Assembly (NCBI GenBank): GCA_910587865.1
Contig: CAJUNX010000023.1
Coordinates: 1-64,000, forward strand
DNA: 64,000 bases
Reading direction: 5' to 3'
DNA from: an uncultured Roseburia sp.
Lineage (GTDB): Bacteria > Bacillota > Clostridia > Lachnospirales > Lachnospiraceae
In this document: positions 1 to 8,009 of the stretch, piece by piece
Numbering within the stretch: position 1 is the stretch's first letter
Layout: every line of letters starts with the position of its first letter
Made by a program: the position numbers and the translations under genes
Notes under the pieces: model-generated
The model's input: the letters and a program-made list of their open reading frames with translations, nothing else
Databases searched by the model: none
Told to the model about the DNA's origin: nothing

Positions 1-223
1 ATATTCATGGGTAGTATATCCCCTAAACGAACACTGCGTTTTTTTGACAGAAAATTATGGGTGAATTTAGATTATCTCTTTAGAAGTTCTTATATGTCGG
101 TATAGCCCGTATTTCCGGGCTTTTCCGGCATTTTAGATATGGGGAGAAGTTCTCATATACTCTCAAAACCTTTTAGGTTTTCCCTCTCAATGGTAGTAAA
201 AGAAGTAGTAAATCCGTCTGCGG
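1..223. other. Gene-free left edge with small hairpins, mobile-element scar
   Basis: No convincing gene is visible. The stretch is AT-rich and holds a small stem (AGCCCG/CGGGCT near 105-123, then TTTT), an AAAACCT/AGGTTTT inverted repeat near 166-182 just beyond the stop of the integrase fragment, and two near-copies of AGAAGTTCTNATAT (near 82 and 145). Such short direct repeats next to an integrase 3' end resemble arm-type integrase sites. The assignment to an element end is inference, because no target-site duplication could be defined. Confidence 0.35.
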
Positions 224-362
224 CTATGCTGCAATCAGCCTTTCCATTTCAGCCCTTGCGGAAGCGAATGTTGCGTGTGCGTAGTAGTTCAGCGTCATAG
301 TGATATTGGAGTGTCCCATGATGTACTGTAACGCTTTGGGGTTCATTCCGGCATTGGCTAAG
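224..362 (-). pseudogene. C-terminal fragment of a tyrosine integrase (Tn916/Tn1549-like)
   Basis: The last 45 codons encode a typical tyrosine recombinase end: an alpha-helical segment, the motif IMGHSNITMTLNYYAH holding the conserved GH and the catalytic Tyr, then a short basic/acidic tail and TAG stop. The Arg-rich HxLR box, core-binding domain and N-terminus are missing. The open frame continues leftward in translation to base 616, but that upstream part shows no recombinase similarity and overlaps a terminator-bearing sequence, so similarity stops near base 362. This is best explained as a remnant of an excised or deleted conjugative transposon. It cannot be catalytically active. Confidence 0.75.
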
Positions 363-526
363 ACCAGCTTAAGATGGATCCGGCATCTGCAATTCGGGCA
401 ACGAAAGAGGCGCTGTACGATTTGGAGCATCCAAGGGTATATACGCCCAGGACCATAGAGGTCCAGCAGGCCCGCATCAAAGAGGGCCCGCGGCATTTTC
501 CCATGTGCCGCGGGCCCGTTTTTTAG
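362..526 (+). pseudogene. 3' end of an unidentified truncated CDS
   Basis: An open frame starts directly after a TAA at 359-361 and runs to TAG at 524-526. Its peptide (about 50 residues, including ATKEALYDLEHPRVYTPRTI) looks like natural protein, and a strong rho-independent terminator overlaps its stop, as expected for a genuine gene end. No start codon with a ribosome binding site exists, and the frame abuts the integrase fragment at the same base. The element's insertion or deletion therefore probably removed its 5' part. I do not recognise the family. Confidence 0.35.
484..523 (+). terminator. Rho-independent terminator
   Basis: Perfect 12-bp GC-rich stem: GGGCCCGCGGCA at 484-495 pairs with TGCCGCGGGCCC at 506-517. 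It is followed by GTTTTTT. It sits at the end of the truncated frame that stops at 526. Confidence 0.85.
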
Positions 527-782
527 TGGGTGTAAACTACACAGAAAACGGATGGAAAGATTGTGCATCTTATGGCGCAGAAATGAGTGGATAATCTGCC
601 AAATCCGATTTAACATGGCACTACCCCAAAGGGGCGCTGCCGAAAACGGCGGCAGAAAAATAAAGGAGGCACACGCTTATGTCAAAAAGATTTATGGAAA
701 CAGCCAATCTGCAACGCAGGGGGCGGCGGAAGGAGGGATAGGTCCACCTAATCTGATATTACTTCCTTATAACTTGAAACCC
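527..782. other. Gene-poor spacer with mobile-element-like leader
   Basis: No intact gene. A good ribosome binding site (AAAGGAGG near 663-670) precedes an ATG near 680, but that frame stops after about 20 codons (starting MSKRFMETANLQ), so it is a possible truncated start of an element gene. A small GCTGCCG/CGGCGGC stem lies just upstream. Long open frames on the plus strand here are shadows of the minus-strand flavin reductase. Confidence 0.4.
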
Positions 783-1532
783 TTAAGAAGAATGTTTTCT
801 GCGTTTTTTTCCGCCCGAAGAGCTGTTTTTGCCAGAGGAGCCGGTTCCGCTGTTTTTGCCCAAAGAATGTTTCCTGTTGTTTTTGTCGGAAGCAGTATGT
901 TTGCCGGAAACCGTTTTGCGACCGGACTTTGCGGTTCGCTTTGCGACGCTGTAGCCGAAGGAGCCGAGCCGTTTTCCCAAAAGAAAATATTCCCCGTGAG
1001 AGTACGTGATCAGTCCGGCGTCATTCAGGCGAAAGGATCCGCGCGCGTCAAGATATTCTTCCGACACGGATACGGCGGCGACGTCCGCGAGGATCAGGTG
1101 ATGACTGCCGAGCGGAATGATCTGTCTGGCGCGGCATTCGATATTGACCGGACTCTCGGCGATGCCCGGTGCGGAGATTTCCCGCGAGGGAAGGGGTGTC
1201 AGATGCATCTCTTTAAATTTGTCCACATCGCGGCCGGAACGGACGCCGCAGTAGTCTGCGGCGCGCGTGAGCGTCTCCGTGGTGAGATTGACGACAAATT
1301 CGCCGGAGGCTTTGATCATATGATAGGAGTAGCGCTCCGGGCGCACGGAGATTCCGAGCATGGGCGGATTCGTGCATACGGTCCCGGCCCACGCGACAGT
1401 GATGATATTGGGCCTTCCGTCGAGGGAAGGCATCTTACATTCCGGGTCGTGCGCGTGCGGATATTGGCAGCTGACCATCACTGCGGGGAGCGGGTAGAGC
1501 ATATTTCCGGGTCTGAATGCCTGTTTTCCCAT
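783..1532 (-). CDS. Flavin reductase family protein with basic tail
   Basis: 249 aa. Residues 1-190 match the flavin reductase/flavoredoxin FMN-binding fold (PNIITVAWAGTVCTNPPMLGISVRPERYSY near the N-terminus; GEFVVNLTT; a GRDVDKF loop). The family binds FMN and passes electrons from NAD(P)H or ferredoxin in the cytoplasm. The ATG at 1532 is chosen because GGAGG lies 9 bases upstream; a frame five codons longer has its ATG inside that site. The last 55 residues are a Lys/Ser/Gly-rich low-complexity tail (KNSGTGSSGKNSSSGGKKRR) not seen in the core family, possibly nucleic-acid or surface binding. Last gene of a leftward operon, 19 bp after the DUF4364 gene. Confidence 0.85.
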   Translation of the reverse strand: MGKQAFRPGNMLYPLPAVMVSCQYPHAHDPECKMPSLDGRPNIITVAWAGTVCTNPPMLGISVRPERYSYHMIKASGEFVVNLTTETLTRAADYCGVRSGRDVDKFKEMHLTPLPSREISAPGIAESPVNIECRARQIIPLGSHHLILADVAAVSVSEEYLDARGSFRLNDAGLITYSHGEYFLLGKRLGSFGYSVAKRTAKSGRKTVSGKHTASDKNNRKHSLGKNSGTGSSGKNSSSGGKKRRKHSS

Positions 1533-1551
1533 AAATCGATCCTCCATGGCG

Positions 1552-2067
1552 TTATTTCATCAGGATGTCCATCAGATAAGCGTAGACATCTTCGTTCTGT
1601 TCTTTCCAGTTTTTACAGATGGCTTCCGCCTGGCTGCGGTTTCTGACGACAAGAGTCAGATCGATCCTTTTCTGGCCGCGGACAAGAAGCTGGCAGCGCA
1701 CGAGATAGTCGTCGTCCGGGGTGCGGCGGTAGTCCGCCAGGAGAGAATTGGCGATCCTGAGTCTGCTGCCGTGTCTGGTCAGAAAGGCGATGGTGTCGCG
1801 CTCGATGGCGTCGGTGAGCTTGCTGCGCAGCAAAAGAAGCGTCGACCGCCCGGATTCCGTGATCGTGTAGACGGTGTTGTTGTGGGTGGATTCCGGTACG
1901 ATCAGTCCGGCGTCCACAAGCTCGCTTATCACCTGCTGCACCTTAAAGTAATCGGTATAATCCTGCTCCAGAAAAAAATCGGAGATCTGGGTGTTCGTCA
2001 GCGGAAAATCCACCAGGTCGAGCATATTTAAAATCGTAAGCTTATAAATGGTAACGGGTTCTGCCAT
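1552..2067 (-). CDS. DUF4364 family protein
   Basis: 171 aa, full length for the Clostridia-specific DUF4364 family. The N-terminal 70 residues look like a winged helix (KLTILNMLDLVDFPLTNTQI, then VQQVISELVDAGLI), so a PadR/MarR-like DNA-binding role is plausible but unproven. The C-terminal half is mixed alpha/beta. It lies between a radical SAM gene (23 bp gap) and a flavin reductase gene in one leftward operon. The site upstream of the ATG is weak (GAGG about 13 bases away). Confidence 0.85.
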   Translation of the reverse strand: MAEPVTIYKLTILNMLDLVDFPLTNTQISDFFLEQDYTDYFKVQQVISELVDAGLIVPESTHNNTVYTITESGRSTLLLLRSKLTDAIERDTIAFLTRHGSRLRIANSLLADYRRTPDDDYLVRCQLLVRGQKRIDLTLVVRNRSQAEAICKNWKEQNEDVYAYLMDILMK

Positions 2068-2090
2068 AATTTCTTATAACCTCATCGTAA

Positions 2091-3104
2091 TTATTTTCTG
2101 CGAAGAATGGCTGTCTTTTCACACAGGCAGGAAACATATGTCTTTCTGCTTTCGGCATCACAGAATTTTCCCTGCCAGAGATCACGTTCCCGCAGTCTGC
2201 GCAAAATGGTGTTTAACACACGCTTTTTGTCCGTGCTCCAGAGTGGGGCGGTCAGCAGTGCACGCGGGCCGTCTCCGGTCAGGCGGTGGATGACGATATC
2301 GGGCGGCAGCAGCGCGAGGGCCTCTGCGATCAGGTCGCAGTATTCCTCCAGTGACGGCAGCCGGAAAGGACTGGCCTCGTACTGATCGTTTAACACCGTG
2401 CCTTTTAAGATATGCAGAAGCTGCAGCTTGACGCCGGATATCGGAAGCATGGCCGTGCGGGAAACGGAAGCAAGCATCATTTCCCGCGTCTCGCCGGGAA
2501 GGCCGAAGATAAGATGCGTGATCACATCGATTCCGCGGGCATACAGGGAGAGAACGGCATCCTCGTACTGTGAAAGCGTAAAGCCGCTGCCCATCTTACG
2601 GCGTGTCCCGTCGTGGATGGTCTGCAGGCCAAGCTCGGTCCAGACCGGTTTGATATGGTTTAACTCCTCTAAAAGCGAGAGGACATCCGGTGGCAGGCAG
2701 TCGCACCGCGTGGCAATGGAGAGGGCTGCGATATCGGGATGTGCGATGGCCTCCTCAAACAGTCCGCGCAGCCGCGCCACAGGAGCATAGGTATTTGTGT
2801 ATGCCTGAAAATAGGCGATATATCTGCGGCATTTTGATTTTGCCGCGACCTGTTTTTTGGCCTGTTCGATCTGTGCGGTGACAGAAGGAGCGGATCCGGC
2901 GGCAAAGTCGCCGGATCCGCCCGCACTGCAGAAGCTGCAGCCATGGCTGCCAAGCGTTCCGTCCCGGTTCGGACAGGTCATGCCGCCATTTAAGGACAGG
3001 CGGTAGACCTTTTCACCGAATGTCTGCTTTAAGGCATAGTCCAGGGAGTGATAGCGCCTGTCTCCCCAGAGCCGCGGCTGCAGGTCCGTGTGATTTGTGT
3101 GCAT
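2091..3104 (-). CDS. TIGR01212 family radical SAM protein (YhcC-like)
   Basis: 337 aa. The cluster-binding cysteines are C44, C56 and C59 in CPNRDGTLGSHGCSFC, the spacing typical of the YhcC/TIGR01212 family of Elp3-like radical SAM proteins. GGSGDF, TNTYAP, TRCDCLP and ELGLQTIHDGT follow as in the family. The physiological substrate is not established. ATG 3104 lies 7 bases after the malic enzyme stop, implying coupled translation; a longer frame from 3167 would overlap the malic enzyme and is rejected. It is co-transcribed with malic enzyme and DUF4364. Confidence 0.88.
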   Translation of the reverse strand: MHTNHTDLQPRLWGDRRYHSLDYALKQTFGEKVYRLSLNGGMTCPNRDGTLGSHGCSFCSAGGSGDFAAGSAPSVTAQIEQAKKQVAAKSKCRRYIAYFQAYTNTYAPVARLRGLFEEAIAHPDIAALSIATRCDCLPPDVLSLLEELNHIKPVWTELGLQTIHDGTRRKMGSGFTLSQYEDAVLSLYARGIDVITHLIFGLPGETREMMLASVSRTAMLPISGVKLQLLHILKGTVLNDQYEASPFRLPSLEEYCDLIAEALALLPPDIVIHRLTGDGPRALLTAPLWSTDKKRVLNTILRRLRERDLWQGKFCDAESRKTYVSCLCEKTAILRRK

Positions 3105-3111
3105 GGGCCGC

Positions 3112-4272
3112 TTACCGGATGCAGGAGCGCACCGCCCGGCTGACCACATCGGCCACGCGCGGGTCAAATGCCTCCGGCATGATAAAGTCGTCGCGGAGTT
3201 CTTCGTCAGAGACGAGCCCGGCGATCGCTTCTGCGGCGGCTAACTTCATCTCCTCCGTGATGCGGGTGGCATGTCCCTGCAGTGCGCCCTTAAAGATGCC
3301 CGGGAATGCCACGACATTGTTCACCTGGTTCGGGAAATCGCTCCGCCCGGTGCCGACAATGCGCGCGCCTGCGGCTTTTGCTATATCCGGCAGGATCTCT
3401 GGATCCGGATTCGCCATGGCAAAGAGAATGGAATCCTGATTCATCGAGGCGACCATTTCCGTGGTGACGATATTCGGGGCGGATACGCCCACGAAGATGT
3501 CGGCGCCCTTTAACGCGTCGGCTAAGGAGCCCTGGCGGTTCGTCAGATTGGTGACCTCCGTCATCTTCTTCTGCATCCAGTTTAAATCCGGATAGTCTTT
3601 TCCGATGATCCCGGCGCGGTCGCACATCGTGATATCCAAAAAACCGTAGGAGAGCAGCAGCTTTGTGATGGCGATCCCGGCGGAGCCGGCGCCGTTTACG
3701 ACGATGCGGCAGTCCTCCTTTTTCTTTCCGGTCACGCGCAGCGCATTGATGATTCCAGATAAAACGACAATTGCAGTGCCGTGCTGATCATCATGAAAGA
3801 CGGGAATGTCGAGCATATCGTTTAAGCGTTCCTCGATCTCAAAACAGCGGGGCGCGGAAATGTCCTCTAAGTTGATGCCGCCGTAAGCAGGGGCAATATT
3901 GCGGATCGTGCGGATGATATCTTCCGTATCCTGCGTGTCCAGACAGATCGGAACGGCATTGACATCGCCGAATTCCTTAAAGAGGACACATTTTCCTTCC
4001 ATAACGGGCATGGCGGCATAGGCGCCGATATTTCCAAGGCCGAGCACGGCGCTGCCGTCCGAGATGACGGCGATGGTATTTGCCTTCATCGTGTAGGTGT
4101 ACGCGGCGCTTTTGTCCTCAGCGATCACGCGGCAGGGAGCCGCGACGCCCGGCGTGTAGGCAACAGCGAGATCCTCGCGCGAGTTTACCTTTGATTTGGC
4201 CGTAGTCTCAAGCTTGCCGTTCCATTCCCGGTGCATCTGCAGAGCTTTTTCATCGTTGTTGTGATTTCCCAT
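3112..4272 (-). CDS. NAD(P)-dependent malic enzyme
   Basis: 386 aa, the short bacterial malic enzyme form. It converts malate to pyruvate and CO2 with NAD(P)+ in the cytoplasm. Visible are AYTPGVAAPC near residue 40, the Lys-containing PVMEGKCVLFKEFGD, the metal-binding DDQHGTA near 145, and a Rossmann GAGSAGIA near 190. ATG 4272 has AAGGAAGG 8 bases upstream; the in-frame TTG at 4278 would leave only 2 bases and is rejected. It heads the leftward four-gene operon. Its upstream region carries the dispersed hairpin element at 4292-4497. Confidence 0.93.
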   Translation of the reverse strand: MGNHNNDEKALQMHREWNGKLETTAKSKVNSREDLAVAYTPGVAAPCRVIAEDKSAAYTYTMKANTIAVISDGSAVLGLGNIGAYAAMPVMEGKCVLFKEFGDVNAVPICLDTQDTEDIIRTIRNIAPAYGGINLEDISAPRCFEIEERLNDMLDIPVFHDDQHGTAIVVLSGIINALRVTGKKKEDCRIVVNGAGSAGIAITKLLLSYGFLDITMCDRAGIIGKDYPDLNWMQKKMTEVTNLTNRQGSLADALKGADIFVGVSAPNIVTTEMVASMNQDSILFAMANPDPEILPDIAKAAGARIVGTGRSDFPNQVNNVVAFPGIFKGALQGHATRITEEMKLAAAEAIAGLVSDEELRDDFIMPEAFDPRVADVVSRAVRSCIR

Positions 4273-4291
4273 AATCAATACCTTCCTTTTT

Positions 4292-4497
4292 TATAATAAG
4301 ATGTTGGGGTCAAAAGGATCTGCCCCCATGATGCCTTTGGATTTCTGCGTGTTTCATACTCCCGAAATCTGAAAAACATTCGAAATCCGCATATTTTCCT
4401 GCGGAAAATAGCTGCTTTCTCATGTCAGGCGGGCCATAAAGTCATGCTTTTTCACGGAAACGTGAAACACATGACCTTCCTCCCCTGGCATCATAAT
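4292..4497. repeat. Dispersed hairpin element, copy 1 (two inverted parts)
   Basis: Bases 4441-4497 match 55134-55190 at 44 of 57 positions without gaps by my count. The shared cores are CTTTTTC, ACACATGACCTT and CCCTGGCA. The part contains a perfect 7-bp hairpin TTTCACG-GAAA-CGTGAAA inside GTCATG/CATGAC. The left part (4297-4317, ATGTTGGGGTCAAAAGG) resembles the same element in the opposite orientation, so the 4.3-4.5 kb spacer may be two facing copies around unrelated sequence. The element probably encodes no protein. Confidence 0.6.
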
Positions 4498-4726
4498 AAG
4501 TGTGCCGGTGTGTCAGTCCGACGCTTCCGGCAGCAAAACCTTCTCCGCTTCATCATAACATTAACAATTTCACAAATCAAGAAAATTAGGTCTTCCTATT
4601 TGGAAAAAAGTGTAGTATAATACAGCTATCGTATGTTCGTTATGTCGATTCAGACACGATTCCCAGATTAAGTTTGAGTGAATAACTACTGATTTAATAC
4701 AGGTAAGAGAGCAAGAGGAGCAGTGA
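4498..4726 (+). promoter_or_regulatory. rho promoter and leader
   Basis: A consensus TATAAT lies at 4616-4621. The -35 region 17 bases upstream is weak (TTCCTA at 4593-4598). This leaves a leader of about 100 bases before the rho ATG, consistent with the autoregulated leaders known for rho in other bacteria. A ribosome binding site (AGAGGAGCAGTGA) precedes the ATG. Confidence 0.55.
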
Positions 4727-6406
4727 ATGAGAGAAAAGTATGAAAGCCTTTCGGCAATTGTGCTGAAAGATCTTGCAAAGGCAAGAGGACTGAAAAATGT
4801 GTCAAACATGAGAAAAAAAGACCTTGTGGAACTGATGCTGTCGGAGGACGAGCGTCTTTTGCGCGAGAAGCAGGAGACGCAGGAAAAGCAGGAGATACAG
4901 GAGAAGCCGGTCAGAGAGACGACGGCGAAAGAAGAGCCTTTGCGGAACCAGACGGCCGGCAGACCGAGAAGAGGTGCGGCAAATAACCGCGAAATGTCGC
5001 CGCGCGAGAACCAGGGGCGCGAATCGGGGAGAGAGACAGCATACCGCGACCGTGACGCATCGCCGCGCGAGAATCAGGGGCGCGATACAGCGTCGCGGGA
5101 GCGTGACATGAGCCAGGGGCGCGAATCGGGGAGAGAGACAGCATACCGTGACCGTGACGCATCGCCGCGCGAGAATCAGGGCCGTGATACAGCATCGCGG
5201 GAGCGTGACATGAGCCAGGGGCGTGAGAATCAGAGCGGAAAGGACAGCACGGCGCCGGACGAGACGCTGATGAACTTAGACAGCGGGATTTCCGCGAACG
5301 GGATTCTGGAAGTGATGCCGGACGGCTACGGTTTTATCCGCTGTGCCAATTATCTTCCGGGCGAGAACGATGTCTATGTGTCGCCCTCGCAGATCCGTAA
5401 GTTCAATTTAAAAACCGGAGATATCATCTGCGGGAATACCAGGGTCAAGACACAGCAGGAGAAGTTTTCCGCTCTGTTATATGTGACGACGGTAAACGGG
5501 TTTCATCCCGGTGTGGCGCAGCGCAGGAAAAATTTTGAGGATCTGACGCCGATTTTCCCGAACCGGAGGATCCGCATGGAACATCCGGGATGCAGCGTGG
5601 CAATGCGCGTGGTCGATCTGGTCTCCCCTGTCGGAAAAGGGCAGCGCGGTATGATCGTCTCCCAGCCGAAGGCAGGTAAGACGACGCTGCTCAAAGAGAT
5701 TGCAAAATCGGTGACCAGGCAGGAGCCGCAGATGCATCTGATCATTCTGCTGATCGATGAGCGGCCGGAGGAAGTGACGGATATCAAAGAAGCGATTGAG
5801 GGGGAAAATGTGGAGGTGATTTACTCTACGTTCGACGAACTTCCGGAGCATCACAAGCGTGTTTCCGAGATGGTGATCGAGCGCGCAAAGCGCCTTGTGG
5901 AGCATGGCAGGGACGTCATGATTCTGCTCGACAGCATCACGAGGCTGGCGCGGGCGTACAACCTGACGGTTCCGCCAAGCGGCCGTACCTTATCCGGCGG
6001 TCTTGACCCGGCGGCGCTTCATATGCCCAAGCGCTTCTTCGGGGCGGCCCGCAATATGCGCGAGGGGGGAAGCCTTACGATACTTGCCACGGCGCTGGTG
6101 GATACCGGCAGCAAGATGGACGATGTGGTCTACGAGGAGTTTAAGGGGACCGGCAATATGGAGCTGGTGCTCGACCGCAAGCTCTCCGAGAAGCGGATTT
6201 TCCCCGCAATCGACATTGTAAAATCCGGAACGAGAAGAGAGGATCTGCTGCTGGATCCGGAGGAGCAGGACGCGGTGGATATCATGCGCAAAGCGATCAA
6301 CGGTATGCGCACGGACGACGCGGTGGAGAATATTCTGAATCTCTTCGCGCGCACCCGCACGAATATGGATTTCATTTATATGGTGAAAAAGACAAAATTA
6401 ATGTAA
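4727..6406 (+). CDS. rho: Transcription termination factor Rho
   Basis: 559 aa; a hexameric RNA-dependent ATPase that ends transcription. Domains: Rho_N SAP-like helices at residues 1-45; a long Arg/Glu/Asp-rich insert at about 46-180; the cold-shock RNA-binding domain (GYGFIRCANYLPGENDVYV) near 190-250; the RecA-like ATPase with P-loop QPKAGKTT near 313-320, Walker B VMILLDSITRLARAYN, and SGGLDPAALHMPKRFFGAARN. The insert contains two tandem 34-residue repeats (residues 97-130 and 131-164). Inserts of this charged, disordered kind occur in Rho of high-GC Gram-positives and some Clostridia, where they add RNA contacts. It is followed 160 bases later by rpmE with its own promoter. Confidence 0.97.
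   Translation: MREKYESLSAIVLKDLAKARGLKNVSNMRKKDLVELMLSEDERLLREKQETQEKQEIQEKPVRETTAKEEPLRNQTAGRPRRGAANNREMSPRENQGRESGRETAYRDRDASPRENQGRDTASRERDMSQGRESGRETAYRDRDASPRENQGRDTASRERDMSQGRENQSGKDSTAPDETLMNLDSGISANGILEVMPDGYGFIRCANYLPGENDVYVSPSQIRKFNLKTGDIICGNTRVKTQQEKFSALLYVTTVNGFHPGVAQRRKNFEDLTPIFPNRRIRMEHPGCSVAMRVVDLVSPVGKGQRGMIVSQPKAGKTTLLKEIAKSVTRQEPQMHLIILLIDERPEEVTDIKEAIEGENVEVIYSTFDELPEHHKRVSEMVIERAKRLVEHGRDVMILLDSITRLARAYNLTVPPSGRTLSGGLDPAALHMPKRFFGAARNMREGGSLTILATALVDTGSKMDDVVYEEFKGTGNMELVLDRKLSEKRIFPAIDIVKSGTRREDLLLDPEEQDAVDIMRKAINGMRTDDAVENILNLFARTRTNMDFIYMVKKTKLM
5015..5218. repeat. In-frame 102-bp tandem repeat in rho
   Basis: Two copies of a 102-bp unit (5015-5116, 5117-5218) with few substitutions, encoding 34 residues beginning GRESGRETAYRDRD and ending RERDMSQ. 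A further partial unit precedes and follows. It lies within the disordered RNA-binding insert of Rho, so copy number can change without breaking the fold. Confidence 0.9.
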
Positions 6407-6413
6407 AAACAGC

Positions 6414-6442
6414 TTGATTTTACAGAAGTTGTATGCTACAAT
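6414..6442 (+). promoter_or_regulatory. Promoter of rpmE
   Basis: TTGATT (6414-6419), 17-bp spacer, TACAAT (6437-6442) with an extended -10 TG at 6434-6435. It starts 8 bases after the rho stop codon and gives rpmE its own transcript, with a leader of about 120 bases. Confidence 0.8.
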
Positions 6443-6566
6443 GACAACGCTGTTTATTCGGGACTGTCTCTTGCAGGAAGTATCATATACGAATCGGGTA
6501 TACGGGTATAAAGAGATAAGAACAGGCGAACTATAATAACGATAAGAACATAAAGAGGTGAAGATC

Positions 6567-6773
6567 ATGAAAGAAGGAATCCATCCGGATTACTATCAGG
6601 CAACTGTTACATGCAACTGCGGCAATACATTTGTGACAGGTTCAACGAAGAAGGACATCCACGTTGAGATCTGCTCAAAGTGCCATCCGTTCTATACCGG
6701 CCAGCAGAAGACGGCGCAGGCACGCGGACGTATTGACAAGTTCAATCGTAAGTACGGGATCACGCAGGAGTAA
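6567..6773 (+). CDS. rpmE: 50S ribosomal protein L31
   Basis: 68 aa from ATG 6567, which has AGAGGTG upstream; the GTG three codons earlier is part of that site. This is the zinc-binding (C+) form of L31, with CNC near the N-terminus and CSKC in the EICSKCHPFYTGQQK stretch. It sits on the large ribosomal subunit at the bridge to the small subunit. The gene has its own promoter and terminator. Confidence 0.96.
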   Translation: MKEGIHPDYYQATVTCNCGNTFVTGSTKKDIHVEICSKCHPFYTGQQKTAQARGRIDKFNRKYGITQE

Positions 6774-6815
6774 GATGCGGCGTATCGTACAGATAAGTGA
6801 AGAGCGGTTACAGGG

Positions 6816-6850
6816 AAGGTTGAGGTTATTTTAATCTCAACCTTGTTTTC
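6816..6850 (+). terminator. Terminator after rpmE
   Basis: AAGGTTGAG (6816-6824) pairs with CTCAACCTT (6836-6844), extended by three more pairs including one G-U, with a 5-base loop. It is followed by GTTTTCT. Confidence 0.85.
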
Positions 6851-6929
6851 TATAAAAGTAGTATTGGAATTTCCATGGAAAAGGGTCTGCGCTGGCGGAC
6901 GGTTCCGTGGAAAGACGAGGAATTACAAT

Positions 6930-8009
6930 ATGCGATATTCAGGAATTGGCGGTCAGGCGGTCATGGAAGGCGTGATGATGAAGAATCAGGAGACATACGC
7001 TGTGGCCGTGCGTAAGCCGGATCAGGAAATTATAGTCGAGGCATCCGAATATCAGGGGATCATCCGCAATCAGAAGATTCGGAATTTCCCGATTCTGCGC
7101 GGCGTGTTCAGCTTTATCGAATCCCTGACTCTCGGGATGCGCACGCTTACCTTTTCCGCCTCGTTTTTTGAGGAGGAACCGGAGAAGCCGGAGCGGGCCG
7201 GGAACGGCGAAAAGGCGGAAACCGGAAACGGCGAAAAGGCGGAAGCCGGGAATGACCAGCCGGAGCGGGCCGGAAGCGGCGAAAAGGCGGAAACCGGAAA
7301 TGGCGAAAAGGCGGAAACCGGGAATGTCAGAAAGGCAGAGGAGCCGGAGCGGGCCGGGAACGGGAGAGCGGAATCACTGGCGATGGGAGGCACCGTCGCG
7401 CTGTCGATTGTCCTTGCAATCGGTATCTTTATGGTGCTGCCTTACGGGATTTCCCTTCTGTTTCAGCGGTTTGTCACGTCGCGGCTTCTGATCGCGCTCT
7501 TAGAAGGCGTGATCCGTCTGGCGATCTTTATCGGTTATGTGGCGGTGATTTCGCTGATGCCGGATATCCGCCGGGTATATATGTATCACGGTGCGGAGCA
7601 CAAATGCATCAACTGTATTGAGAACGGCATGGATCTGACCGTGGAAAATGTGAAAAAGAGCTCCAGATATCACAAACGCTGCGGAACGAGCTTTCTGCTG
7701 ATTGTGATGCTGATCAGCATCGTGTTTTTTATGCTGATCCGGGTGGATCACGCGGTGGGAAGGCTTGCGCTGCGCATTCTTCTGATCCCTGTGATCGCAG
7801 GGGTGTCCTATGAGTTTATCCGCGCGGCCGGGCGCAGCGACAATCCGGTGATCCATGTTTTAAGCTTGCCGGGCATGTGGCTGCAGAGGGTGACGACACG
7901 GGAGCCGGACGAATCGATGATCGAGGTGGGAATCGCATCCGTGGAGGCTGTCTTTGACTGGCATTCCTATGTGGAGGAGATCAGACAGGAGAGGCGGGAA
8001 GATCTATGA
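6930..8009 (+). CDS. DUF1385 membrane protein (YqhQ-like)
   Basis: 359 aa. The N-terminus MRYSGIGGQAVMEGVMMKN is the family hallmark, followed later by MYHGAEHKCINCIE and YHKRCGTSFL, with about five hydrophobic segments, so it is a polytopic membrane protein of the DUF1385 family. Its biochemical role is unknown. Start 6930 is chosen because the conserved motif begins there and GAGGA lies upstream. Between residues 85 and 150 it carries a charged insert of 8-residue GNGEKAET-type repeats. It overlaps prmC by 4 bases (ATGA) and the group continues into prfA, an order common in Firmicutes. Confidence 0.9.
   Translation: MRYSGIGGQAVMEGVMMKNQETYAVAVRKPDQEIIVEASEYQGIIRNQKIRNFPILRGVFSFIESLTLGMRTLTFSASFFEEEPEKPERAGNGEKAETGNGEKAEAGNDQPERAGSGEKAETGNGEKAETGNVRKAEEPERAGNGRAESLAMGGTVALSIVLAIGIFMVLPYGISLLFQRFVTSRLLIALLEGVIRLAIFIGYVAVISLMPDIRRVYMYHGAEHKCINCIENGMDLTVENVKKSSRYHKRCGTSFLLIVMLISIVFFMLIRVDHAVGRLALRILLIPVIAGVSYEFIRAAGRSDNPVIHVLSLPGMWLQRVTTREPDESMIEVGIASVEAVFDWHSYVEEIRQERREDL
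7186..7366. repeat. In-frame 24-bp repeats in the DUF1385 gene
   Basis: GGCGAAAAGGCG recurs at 7206, 7230, 7278 and 7302, a 24-bp period with a higher-order unit of about 72 bp flanked by CCGGAGCGGGCCGG. It encodes about seven Gly-Asn-Gly-Glu-Lys-Ala-type octapeptides in a hydrophilic linker between the first soluble part and the first membrane segments. Confidence 0.9.

Noticed and set aside
552..1646. 364-codon plus-strand open frame
   Set aside because: It lies opposite the flavin reductase gene, has no family similarity, and its first part belongs to the element scar.
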